NCBI RefSeq assembly: GCF_003576645.1
Contig: NC_044930.1
Location: 249,858-313,857, forward strand
DNA: 64,000 nucleotides
Direction: 5' to 3'
Origin: Ipomoea triloba
Lineage: Eukaryota > Streptophyta > Magnoliopsida > Solanales > Convolvulaceae
Positions within the stretch are counted from its first letter, which is position 1. Every line of letters begins with the position of its first letter. The position numbers and the translations under genes are program-made. The notes below the pieces were generated by a model that made no database searches, was not told the DNA's origin, and saw only the letters and a program-made list of their open reading frames with translations. This document shows, piece by piece, positions 36,059-46,347 of this stretch.

Positions 36059-38318
36059 CTATACCACCATGAAGGTTAACAAGGTTATCAGGGAAAACAG
36101 TACAATGGGGTAACAGCAAAGTCTATAGCCCCCGCCGGAATCATCGCCGTCATAATCATCCCGATCGCCGGAAATTGCTACCAAGTCCGTTCCTCCACCG
36201 TCGCTGCCGCCACTGCTAGCGTTCCCAGCAGCAGTCCACTTGCCAGTATTGCCTCCCCTGTCATCATAGTCAACATTGATGCCTCAAAACTCAAAAAGTC
36301 TTAACTGGCAAGCATGGCATGTGTGTGTTGCCACTCATTAACTAGAAAAACATGTTTTCTTTAACGTTGGACTAAGGTCATGTGCTGTCCTCCGACAAGT
36401 AAAGGGCCAATGGAAGAAAGGGAAAAAGAAAAAAGTGAAAAAGTGAAAGAAAGTTTGAAAATGAGGGACCTGCCAACAAGGACACCGGCGTTCATGGTGA
36501 GTTGGTCGATGAAATTTGCAGATTTGGGCTCCACACTATAGGCTTTCTCGTATTGGATTTCTACACTATCACCTGATGCTACAAAGAAGGCCCCGTTTCC
36601 CATTATGTCCCCATCACTCCTCCAATTCCAATTCCTCCATTCATCCTCTTCTGTGTCCACTCTTTTCGTCACCTACAAACCCCCCATTAGAATCAAAATC
36701 AATTCTCGTTAAGTGAATCAAACACATTAATTCTCGTTAACTGAATCACACGGCCGCCTAAGGAGCAATTTGCCCCGATTTAGGACGCTTTCGCCCAAGT
36801 TAACTCAACACAAAAAATAGGCCTAGTCGACGGCCGCCAAGGGAGCAATTTGCCTCGATTTAGGACGCTTTCGCCCTAGTTAACTCAGCCTAGTAGGCCG
36901 TCAACTCAGCCAGTTGACGGCCGTCTAGGGAGCAATTCGCCTCGGTTTAGGGCGCTTTTGCCTGAGTTAACTCGGCCTAGTAGGCCACCAACTCAGCCCA
37001 TCGACTGAGTTAGCGGCACCCTAGGGAGCAATTCGTCTAGGTATAGGGGAGCTTAGGTGACGGATTTTTGCAACAGTGCTGAATCGATATACCTCCTTGG
37101 CATTACGGTCGAATGGTGCCATGTAACGATTTCCTTGACTATTAATGGTGGGATTACCGCTACCTCCAATGGCATACATTTCCCACCTCGTAAAATCATT
37201 GTTAACAACATGAATGAATCCTCGTCTGCACCTCGGCATTCTCTGAACCAAGTTTTGTCCAAAGTGATTAAAAGCAATAGTAACTTGCATCCCAGAATCC
37301 GGCAAATAATCATCGCTGTGACCCAACAACATCACCTCATTATGGTGCGAAAAATGGTTATTCGATATAGTAATCCCCGTGGACCCCATCACAACGTCAA
37401 TCAGCCCATCCTTACATTCCGACAACGAGCAATGATCGATCCAAATATCCCTCGACCCGAAAACGGAAATCCCGTCACCGTCGGCTTTGGATCGGAACCC
37501 GAAATGGGTCGGACTCGACCGTACATTGGTGTCGCCGGAGTCGTAGCAGTTGTGCACGTGGATGTTATGGATGATGACGTTGGAGATGTACTGTAACGTT
37601 ATGCAGCCGCCGCCGGTGACGTGGACGTTGGCGCCGCGGCCGTCTAGGGTTTTGTAGGAGTTGAAGATGAGTTCCTGGGAGAGGCGGATGGTCATGCTGG
37701 CGGCGAAGACGATCCAGAGAGGCTCGGATTGGATGACGGCGAAGCGGAGAGTTCCCGGAGGAGGGTTGACTGGGTCGGGGTCGGAGGAGTCGGTGACGAC
37801 GTAGTAACGGCCGCCTTTGCCGCCTTGGGCGTATTGTCCGAATCCGATGCCGCATTCCGCTAGGTGCTGGCGGTTTAGCTGCCAGTTGGAGTCGCACCGC
37901 CAGCAATCGTCGATTGGGTTTCCGGTGGAGCATGACTGGCCGGAAGATAACAATTTTCTTCTCGAGAGATGTCTCCAAAGTGATGCATTTACTTTGCTGC
38001 ATGCATGGAAAATTATATTATCACTTCCAAATAAACATCTTTTTTTTTTGAAATATTCCAAATAAACATCTATTTAATTGATTGATGAGGGAAACATACA
38101 GACATACAATCACTGACTGCATACATTAAGTAAATTCAGTCTTAACTGACTCAAACCAAGAATGTTACTGATTAGCTTAGTTACCCAAACAATACTAACT
38201 TGGATGGGTTTGGCTGGCACGATAAATATCTGTTTGTACTATAGAGCGTTACACTTATAATATATATATATAGTACTAGGCCGGATACACTTTCTCTAAA
38301 TTAAAGAAAGAAATTAAA

Positions 38319-38358
<40 letters not shown>

Positions 38359-38580
38359 CACTACAATATATATATACAATGTAAGATAAGAATAAGGATG
38401 CAGTGCGTACCTTTGAAACTCTTGAACAACAGCTTCAGGGTTGGGATGCTGAGAAGGGAGAGTAGTGAGGTTGAAAAGTGGTGGCGTTGAAGAAGAAGAA
38501 GAAGAAGAGGAAGAAAACAAAGTGACAAGTAGCAGAGAAATGAAAATAATAATGAAACTTCTTCTGTACATCATTTTCAT
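36059..38580 (-). CDS. pectate lyase, PMR6-like with C-terminal hydrophobic tail
   Basis: Four exons on the minus strand (38580-38411, 37996-37093, 36672-36470, 36257-36059) splice to 491 residues. The enzyme cleaves de-esterified pectin by beta-elimination in the wall. A signal peptide ([14 protein letters not shown]) is followed by a Ser run, then [17 protein letters not shown] (78-95), the usual start of plant pectate lyases. The parallel beta-helix core has [10 protein letters not shown] at 242-251, [19 protein letters not shown], and [16 protein letters not shown] at about 309-324 with the catalytic Arg. After the core come a Gly/Ser/Asp-rich linker and a final hydrophobic stretch ([19 protein letters not shown]), which looks like a GPI-attachment signal. 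Tail and length match Arabidopsis PMR6, a powdery mildew susceptibility factor. The gene converges on the short conserved gene, and the ends overlap or nearly so. Confidence 0.93.
36751..37054. repeat. tandem repeat, four ~80-95-bp units, inside a pectate lyase intron
   Basis: Units start at about 36751, 36831, 36918 and 37013, each with a '(C)GGCCG(C/T)C...AGGGAGCAATT(T/C)G' block and, in the first three, a 'GTTAACTC' block. The array is much more GC-rich than usual intron sequence and ends 38 bases from the donor of the main exon. Confidence 0.85.
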
Positions 38581-38707
38581 GGAGTTTCCGGCTGCCGCCG
38601 TGGTGGTGCCGGTGCTAGCTGGCTAGCTTCACCTGTGCTAAATTAGACTGTGTAATAGCTGGTGCAGTGTGTTATCGTAGAAAGTGAAGTGTGTTAGTGT
38701 ATACTAG

Positions 38708-38741
<34 letters not shown>

Positions 38742-39213
38742 ACATAGTGGGAAAGTGGTTTTTGAAAGAGGGTTTCATTGGCATTATTGCCATCATTTAT
38801 AGTCATAGTAAGAGAATCTTCGAGCCCAAAAGTCCAAACAAACAGAGAAAAGCAACACTACGTACTTATATTGAAATCGATAATGGAGATCAGATCAGTG
38901 AAATTAAAGCTAAGCAATCAAAGATCAAAGCTAGGGATGGATTAAACACCTACCCTTTCTGGGGATCCTAATAATTAATAAAAGTGGACAAACTCCACAC
39001 ATTTCGCCATCTTTTCTCTATTCAATTCATTTCTCCCCAGGCCACGCCGCATCATTAATATATAAAGTGAAATATAGAGTACGTTGTTATTAACATTTAA
39101 TTAACTTTCGCTAAATTCTCTTGTGTCTTTTTCTTTGTTTGTTCAAATTAGTATATATTCCACTTTTAAAAATAGACAGACAGACAGACAAGTCTGCTTA
39201 GGTTGAAATATTG

Positions 39214-39218
39214 CGCCG
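39214..39218. repeat. target site duplication CGCCG (left)
   Basis: CGCCG precedes the TG at the start of the solo LTR and is repeated at 40717-40721. Confidence 0.85.
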
Positions 39219-40716
39219 TGATGAATGTAGTTTTCGTGGTGGATGGAAAGAAATAGATGTTAAAACGGGAAGAAGATCCCGAGTATCGTTCTCAAAGGAT
39301 GGCAAGGAGGGAATTCAAGCGGTAAGGGGATGAAGCGCAAGAGTGTCTAGTGTTTGAAAGCTAACCCAAACATAGTAAGAAAATGCACATGAAACATCAT
39401 GAAAATAAGGAACAAACAATGGAAACAATCAATTGGAAAGGAGGATTTGGATCTTGCAACTCATATAGGTATCCTTGATTTCCTAAGATATTAGGCTAAC
39501 AACACTTAGATAATGAAGATGAGACAAGGTCACCAACACCACCGCCACTCTCATGGTCAATGGACTCACTCCTTAGACCGTAATGTCATCCTTGTGATCA
39601 ATAGGCTAGGAGAGGCATTTTGTCAAACACGTTATGTGCCTCTTATCTTCCACTTCTCCCTTTTCTCAAAGGTGAGAGGGAAATGTGCTAGGCTAGGCTA
39701 AGGAGTAACTCTACTCTCGTAGATGAGCCTTCTCCAAACATCTCTCATATAGGTTGATCACCCCTACACAAGAGTCAAAGTGGATCACCATTTACACAAT
39801 CAAACTCATAATCAAAGCAATTGCAAAACCTAATTGATCAATTCAAAGCTCAAGAATATCCATACAAAATTGCTCAATCCAAATCCACAAAGATCTATCT
39901 AATCATACTTGGAATTGAAATAGCAAAAGCAAAAGTAATGACAAGAAATTAAAAGGAAGACTTAGCTAGGAATTGAACTTTGAATTTTTGAACTTGAACT
40001 TGAAATTGAACTTTAATCTTGAACTTGAATGTAGATCACAATCTTGCACCAATGGAATTCTTCTCTAATTCTAATCTAAACCTAAGAATTGCAATGTGAA
40101 GTGAATTGGGAATGTGGAGTGAATTGGGGGAGATCTCTCTAGGCTAATCCTAGAGAGAGAAATATTCTAAACTGATCTAAAATTGAAATGTGAAGGATCC
40201 CTGCAAATTGGCTCAATTCCCCTTTTAAATCTCGCCCAACTGCTGAATTTTCCGCGATGGACGCACGGCTGGACGCGCGTCCACTGCGCGTCCAGCGTGC
40301 CTTTTGCTGCACAGACTCCAAACTTCAGAGGGCTGAAAGTTGGACGCGGGCGTCCACCCCACGTCCGCTGCACGTCAACAGCAGACCTCTGTTCTGCTGT
40401 CAAACTTCTGCAAGCAATATTTTGGACGCAGGGGCGGACGCATGGGTGGACGCGCGTCCACTGGGCGTCCACTGCAGTCCTGGCCTAATTTTGCTCCAAC
40501 TTTGGTTCGTTCTTCACTTATCTGAAATGTTGTCATTTCTTGCCCTTTTTGCACATCTTTTACCTACAAAACAATTAGCCAAGCGTGGAACGGGGTCTAA
40601 TAGCAATGTCAATCATTCTAACGCAATAAAGGGACAAATCAATCACAAAAGCAACGAATTGTGCACTAGACGATCCGATAATGACCTTATAAAGATGACA
40701 TCTTTTACACTTATCA
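39219..40716 (+). mobile_element. solo LTR (1,498 bp) with 5-bp target duplication
   Basis: It begins TGATGAATGTAG and ends CACTTATCA (TG...CA ends), between CGCCG repeats. It has no internal coding region. It is colinear with 19042 to about 20605 and more distantly with 14283-15673. A GC-rich core at about 40255-40490 carries repeated GGACGC/GCGTCC motifs. Such a structure arises by LTR-LTR recombination that removes the internal part. The parent lineage is not evident; it is unrelated to the LTRs of the Tat element at 42.9 kb. Confidence 0.85.
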
Positions 40717-40721
40717 CGCCG

Positions 40722-42016
40722 TATAGTATACGTAAGAATTGAAGGATATATACATGGGAATTGAAGGCCACCTTCATATGCACTATGCATGCATGCATTT
40801 CTACTTCTACGGACTTCACTGCATATGACATACACCAACAACATTCGTGTTAACTATAATAACTCTAAAATCTTTGTTATTAAAATCGATTTAAATCGTT
40901 AATAAGAGTAATACTTTAAATAGTTAATAATAAGAGTATTGAAAATATTCAGACATTAATTCAATATAGGGAGTATGTAGTAGGCTAATTTAATTCAAAT
41001 TAAAGAAATGTAGGGTGCCTTGTTTTTCAACGTTGTCCTCGATCGTTGAGTACAAAGTTTTGTAATTACATGAATATGGATATATAGGATATGATGTATG
41101 ACTTCTGGGTCCAAATGCCATCCAGTGTGCACAAGATGATGTACAGTCCATTCAAATGGAATGAAGCTCATTTCTTTTGACTCTGAACTTTACACTGCCT
41201 GTAGCTAGTAGGTGATCACCATTTTTGTATTATATTCTTGCTGGCTCTTGCTGTGTGTGTGTGTGTGTTTTTTAATCATAAATAACAACTTAATGATTAT
41301 TATTACCATGTGATATTGCAAGTATTATTTTTTTCTTCTTTCCGGCGTTTTAAAAATTAAACTTCACCAACTTTTACTATTTCATACATCCAACCAAAAC
41401 GACACAAGTTGTGTATATTAAGCTTTACCAAATTTAAAATTTGGTAGTGTACTGAACATATTACTCCAGTACTCCTAGAGTCCTAGGCTATATATAACCT
41501 AGCTAGCTAGTAAATAGTAATGGACTTTATATATATATATAAGGAAATTTGGATACTTCTGGGCCACGATTCCCATACACCCAGCAATTGGGTTGGTGAT
41601 TTAAACCACACCACTAATTATGAATACGTGCCCATATAATCAAAATATCGGTCTATAAAACTAAAAATTTAATTTTGAATTATATATATTTTAAATGAAA
41701 TAAAATTGAATATAGAATTATCTATATAACAAATTAAACAGTTACTGCCATGGAAATTAAAGAGATTTACAAGAGTGAATTACATATCTAGAAACCATGC
41801 CACCTTTTGGTGCGACTAGTTAGAAATACTTAGCTTATTCATATATTACACACCTTCACTATATTGTAGTAGGATATATATCACATCATTTTAACAAAGC
41901 TAAAATATGTTTAATAATACCTTATACACTGTATATATAACATATCAATTCAACAAGCTTGTCACACGTACGTGAAGTGCGTGCATGCATGCATGCATGG
42001 CTGTGGATAAATCTAT
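40722..42016. other. AT-rich intergenic region
   Basis: No gene seen. A GT run lies at about 41253-41270, and a GCATGCATGCATGCATG run lies just before the small minus-strand gene (about 41982-41999). Confidence 0.55.
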
Positions 42017-42283
42017 CTAGCCGTTGTTCTCTTCGGTGGTGGTCTTGAAGGCCGCCGGCGAGGTTGGGGTTTGACCATTCTCCGGCCAAGAATCCCTGGG
42101 AATATTGTGGTGATTATTTATCTCAGGCTCCTGCTCTCCATACCCGCTATGCCCCAAGGTGCCGCCGCCCTCCGCGATGCCCAACCGCCTCTCCGCCGCC
42201 GCCATCCCCCGGCTAGTGGCACCACCCAAATCCACCGTCACCCAAAGCAAGAGCAATGTAAAAAACAAGATTTTCGTGGCCAT
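42017..42283 (-). CDS. small candidate secreted protein (88 aa)
   Basis: A single-exon frame with a strong N-terminal signal peptide (KILFFTLLLLWVTVDLGGA, cleavage near residue 22), a short Gly-rich middle, and a hydrophilic C-terminus containing EINNHHNIPRDSWPENGQ. A TATAAATA box lies at 42380-42373 on the same strand, about 90 bases before the ATG, which supports a real gene. Composition (GC-rich, codon-like) differs from the AT-rich flanks. It has no Cys pattern of defensins or lipid-transfer proteins. The size and the Pro/His-rich tail fit a peptide-hormone precursor or a small plant secreted protein, but I do not recognise a named family. Confidence 0.6.
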   Translation of the reverse strand: MATKILFFTLLLLWVTVDLGGATSRGMAAAERRLGIAEGGGTLGHSGYGEQEPEINNHHNIPRDSWPENGQTPTSPAAFKTTTEENNG

Positions 42284-42856
42284 TTTCAGTCCAAACGAGG
42301 CACTATAAGTCTATAATATTAATGCTAGCTTAGCTTCAAGGGACGTTTTACTGCAGCCAGTAGCTTTGCTAGTATTTATAGGAATAATTGGAGGGCGTGT
42401 TTGGATAGGAGATAAAGATGATATATGAAAGTGGGACGACGTCGAGGGATAATCTTAGAAATTATTAAAATTAAAATCTGATCCAATGTGGTCTTTCCAC
42501 CAAAGTCAGCTCCTAAATTATCTCTGTTAATTAAGTACCATAATGCTCCATTACTATACTTTTTCAAAATAATTTTTATATAAAAATGAAAAAAGATGAA
42601 ATCCTGTTCACAAATGGCAAGCAGCCACCTAGCTTGCTATTGGCATAAAATGCCACTTGCATAAACCATCAATGAAGTTGTTGAAAGTTCCATTCCGATC
42701 CGTTCCATCTCCAGAAGATTCAACAAGTACTATTCTTGTTTTAATATAATTGGAATGAAAAGCACATATATGCAATGTATGATCAAATGGTAGAATTATT
42801 GTTGCCCATTATTTCATTAAAATATTGCATTTTTAAGTGGCACCACCTACTTAATT
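42284..42856. other. promoter region of the small minus-strand gene and spacer
   Basis: Apart from the TATA box no feature is evident. It ends at the ATACA target site of the Tat element. Confidence 0.45.
42373..42380 (-). promoter_or_regulatory. TATA box of the small secreted-protein gene
   Basis: TATAAATA read on the minus strand, 90 bases upstream of the ATG at 42283. Confidence 0.55.
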
Positions 42857-42861
42857 ATACA
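42857..42861. repeat. target site duplication ATACA (left)
   Basis: ATACA directly precedes the LTR start TGATGG and recurs at 53309-53313 after the other LTR. Confidence 0.9.
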
Positions 42862-43760
42862 TGATGGTTTTAACGGATCGGGTCCACCATAAACCGGATA
42901 TGGGAGGCCGGGTCGAAGAGATTAGGACCCAGGCGGTTACAGAAGCAACTGCAAGAATCGAACCCGCGACAGGGGGTTGAAAATAAAGAGCGATACCACT
43001 AGACCATAGTATTTGCCGTGTTTCTGATGTGTCTGATGAATACCGGAACCCCCCTATTTATACTGGCTCCCCTCCTCTCAGATTCGCCCACGCGTACGCT
43101 TCAAGATCTCACTCCAGCTCCTTGCGCCACGTGGTCCACGCACGCACGCCACCCCGCTTGACCCCCCTATAACACCGCAGGCACGGAGGGGGGTGGCGCC
43201 AAACCACAGCCTGGCCGGCGCGAGGCGGCGCCAGGTCCCGGCCCGGCCGCGCACCGGGTGCGCTGGGCGCGCCGTGATCGGGCGCTGCCAGCGCCCCCGC
43301 CGGCGGCCACGCNNNNNNNNNNNNNNNNNNNNNNNNNNNNNNNNNNNNNNNNNNNNNNNNNNNNNNNNNNNNNNNNNNNNNNNNNNNNNNNNNNNNNNNN
43401 NNNNNNNNNNNNNNNNNNNNNNNNNNNNNNNNNNNNNNNNNNNNNNNNNNNNNNNNNNNNNNNNNNNNNNNNNNNNNNNNNNNNNNNNNNNNNNNNNNNN
43501 NNNNNNNNNNNNNNNNNNNNNNNNNNNNNNNNNNNNNNNNNNNNNNNNNNNNGGCTGTTGTTTGGCGCCAGGTCCCGGCCCGGCCGCGCACCGGGTGCGC
43601 TGGGCGCGCCGTGATCGGGCGCTGCCAGCGCCCCCGCCGGCGGCCACGCCGGCCCGTCGGCGACACCCTCACTGACCCGGGCCCCCCTCTCCGTGGACAC
43701 CTCAACCCAGCCCACCATCACAAGCCCAATAAATCCAGCCCACACCCAATATCCCCATCA
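42862..43760 (-). repeat. LTR at the element's 3' side, with assembly gap
   Basis: It starts TGATGGTTTTAACGGATCGG and ends CCCAATATCCCCATCA as written on the + strand. A run of 240 N occupies 43313-43552. Sequence on the two sides of the gap overlaps by about 90 bases, so the true LTR is probably near the 561 bp of the other copy. Confidence 0.93.
43313..43552. other. assembly gap, 240 N
   Basis: A run of N inside the left LTR. A single N is also present at 45253, between two copies of a T-run plus 'ACTCATCTCGTGTGCC' segment. Confidence 0.99.
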
Positions 43761-43775
43761 CGAGTCCCCCACTTC
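43761..43775 (-). other. polypurine tract
   Basis: Directly internal to the 3' LTR, the minus strand reads AGTGGGGGACTCG, the usual purine-rich plus-strand primer site of plant gypsy elements. Confidence 0.6.
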
Positions 43776-43816
43776 ATTTAGGTAATTTTATTCCTAAATG
43801 AAGTAAGAATAAGTCT

Positions 43817-45811
43817 TTGAATCAGAATCGGCTACATGCCCAGATTTCAGGAACCATCTCCGTATTTAAAGCCAATCCATCCACTCAGTACACCCTGAAC
43901 CCTAAAATTCCCATACCTCCTCCCCTATTTAAAGTTGATCCATCCATAATACCCCACACCCTGAACCCTAAATCTCTCATACCACCTCCCCTACTTCCTC
44001 ACTACCGCCGTGCCGCCTCACGCCGCAAACGGTCGCACCTCCCACGCTCGCACCGCCCTCCAGCCGATCCGCCACATCGCCCATCGCCGCCACACCGCGC
44101 TATGCCCGCGCCCCCCGCCGCAACCGCTCGGCCGATCCGCACAACCTGCGCCGCCCCGCCGCACGGCCACGCGATTCGCACCACCTGCGTCGCTCAGTCG
44201 CACGATCACGCCGATCCGCACCCGTCGCCCAGCGGCACCCGCACGGCCACAGCGATCCGCAGCCCGCGTCGCCCATCCGCAACCGCCTCCTCGCCTGCCC
44301 GAGCCGTCCCACCGCCGGCCGCCTCCCCGCGGTCTCTTTTCGCCTCATCACCGCAAGACATACCCCGCCCACAGACACCCAACGAGCCCATGATTATCTC
44401 GCCCCCCAACACCGGTTTCGGATCCTTCGGGATTGCCCGTTCACCTTTCACCCCTATGCAAACTATGCCCACGATTATGGACACCCTCTCACGCCCCACC
44501 AGGCCTCCATCGTCTTCCCATACTCCACTTCCATTTTCCACTCAAGGCCGCAGCTTGGATCCCACGGTCCCTCGTGGTGTTCGATCAAAACTCACGCAGC
44601 AGGAGTTGAATTCCTTAGATGAGTGGCTGGGGGAAGGAGTGCAGATGATGGTCCCCCGCGACCTTCAGAATATGGTTGAACCCCCTGACAACCGGGTTAT
44701 GGCAGTCCACTATCACGCGATCCAGGGGGGTTTACAGTTTCCACCCCATCCTCTGACGCTAGCATTCCTCACGAGCCACAACATCGCGCCTTGTCAGCTC
44801 ACTCCTAATGGACACAGGTTCATCACTTGCTTCATCACCCGGTGCCGGGAGGTTAAGGTAGCCCCTTCCCTATCCCTCTTATTGCACGTATTTCATGTGA
44901 ACCAAAGCGGACCCTTCCTCCACCTTCAACCCATATCCGGGTATTCTTTTGTGACCTCCTTGCCGTCCTTGGTTAAGAATTGGAAGGAGAAATTTGTGTA
45001 CGTGAGCTACAACCCTGGGGCAGCCGGATATGGCTTCAGCACCGCCTGGGTTCAATTCGTTGTTCCCTTCACGGCGCCTTCTTACGAGGGCTTAGACGCA
45101 GACCGAGCCAAACTGTGCGGGGATGGCCCATCCGACCATCGGAGATATCACGACCCCTTGTTGGTGAATCAGCTCAGCGATGGCCCTCCTTTACGTGAGT
45201 GCTCTCTCCCCTCTTTCCCCCTTTTTTTTTTTTTTTACTCATCTCGTGTGCCNTTTTTTTTTTTACTCATCTCGTGTGCCACGCAACCCCTGTTTCCAGT
45301 ACACCCAGTATGCTCCGGGTGTACAATACTCGTGGTAAGCCCACTCCTTCACACACCCAATCGGACGATGAGGAGTCCTCAGTCGGTGTGATGGCTGACC
45401 CCACACTGGATGGCGCGGAATCTGGTGCCATTTTCTCTCCCTCCCGTGGGGCTCCGCCGGTCATCGCCATCAACAGCCTTGCTAGAGTCGATCGCCCCTC
45501 TGGGTCTCCCGGGTCTCCCTCAATTGAATACGATCCCCATGATCCCCTGTTCGCGAGGGGCCACAGCGGAACCTCTCGTCCCAGGCCACTTCGCCCTTAT
45601 CACCCGGATCATATCGACTTCATACGTCGCGGGGTGCGAGAAATGGTGCCTGCCCAGACTCGGTTTTGGATGGACAGTAGTCCTATGGACGCCTTGAGTT
45701 CGCACTTTGTGGGGGATCTGATGAATGTGAGTACCCTTCATCTTTTTTTTTTTTTTTTTTTTGTTTTTTGTTTTTTGTTTTTTTTTTTTTGTTTTTGATC
45801 CTGACCTCCCC

Positions 45812-45843
<32 letters not shown>

Positions 45844-45895
45844 TTTGTTTTTTGTTTTTTGTTTTTTTTTTTTTGTTTTTGATCCTGACCTCCCC

Positions 45896-45927
<32 letters not shown>

Positions 45928-45979
45928 TTTGTTTTTTGTTTTTTGTTTTTTTTTTTTTGTTTTTGATCCTGACCTCCCC

Positions 45980-46011
<32 letters not shown>

Positions 46012-46063
46012 TTTGTTTTTTGTTTTTTGTTTTTTTTTTTTTGTTTTTGATCCTGACCTCCCC

Positions 46064-46095
<32 letters not shown>

Positions 46096-46147
46096 TTTGT
46101 TTTTTGTTTTTTGTTTTTTTTTTTTTGTTTTTGATCCTGACCTCCCC

Positions 46148-46179
<32 letters not shown>

Positions 46180-46231
46180 TTTGTTTTTTGTTTTTTGTTT
46201 TTTTTTTTTTGTTTTTGATCCTGACCTCCCC

Positions 46232-46263
<32 letters not shown>

Positions 46264-46315
46264 TTTGTTTTTTGTTTTTTGTTTTTTTTTTTTTGTTTTT
46301 GATCCTGACCTCCCC

Positions 46316-46347
<32 letters not shown>

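Noticed and set aside
37057..37596. 179-codon + strand frame
   Set aside because: It is antisense to the main pectate lyase exon, which carries all conserved motifs.
43078..43705. Long frames across the left LTR on both strands
   Set aside because: They run through 240 N that are translated as X. The matching regions of the other LTR are GC-rich non-coding sequence.
43817..44393. Overlapping GC-rich frames on both strands around 44.0-44.5 kb
   Set aside because: They are shadows of the Pro/Arg/Ala-rich start of the antisense ORF; the skewed GC content removes stops in all frames.
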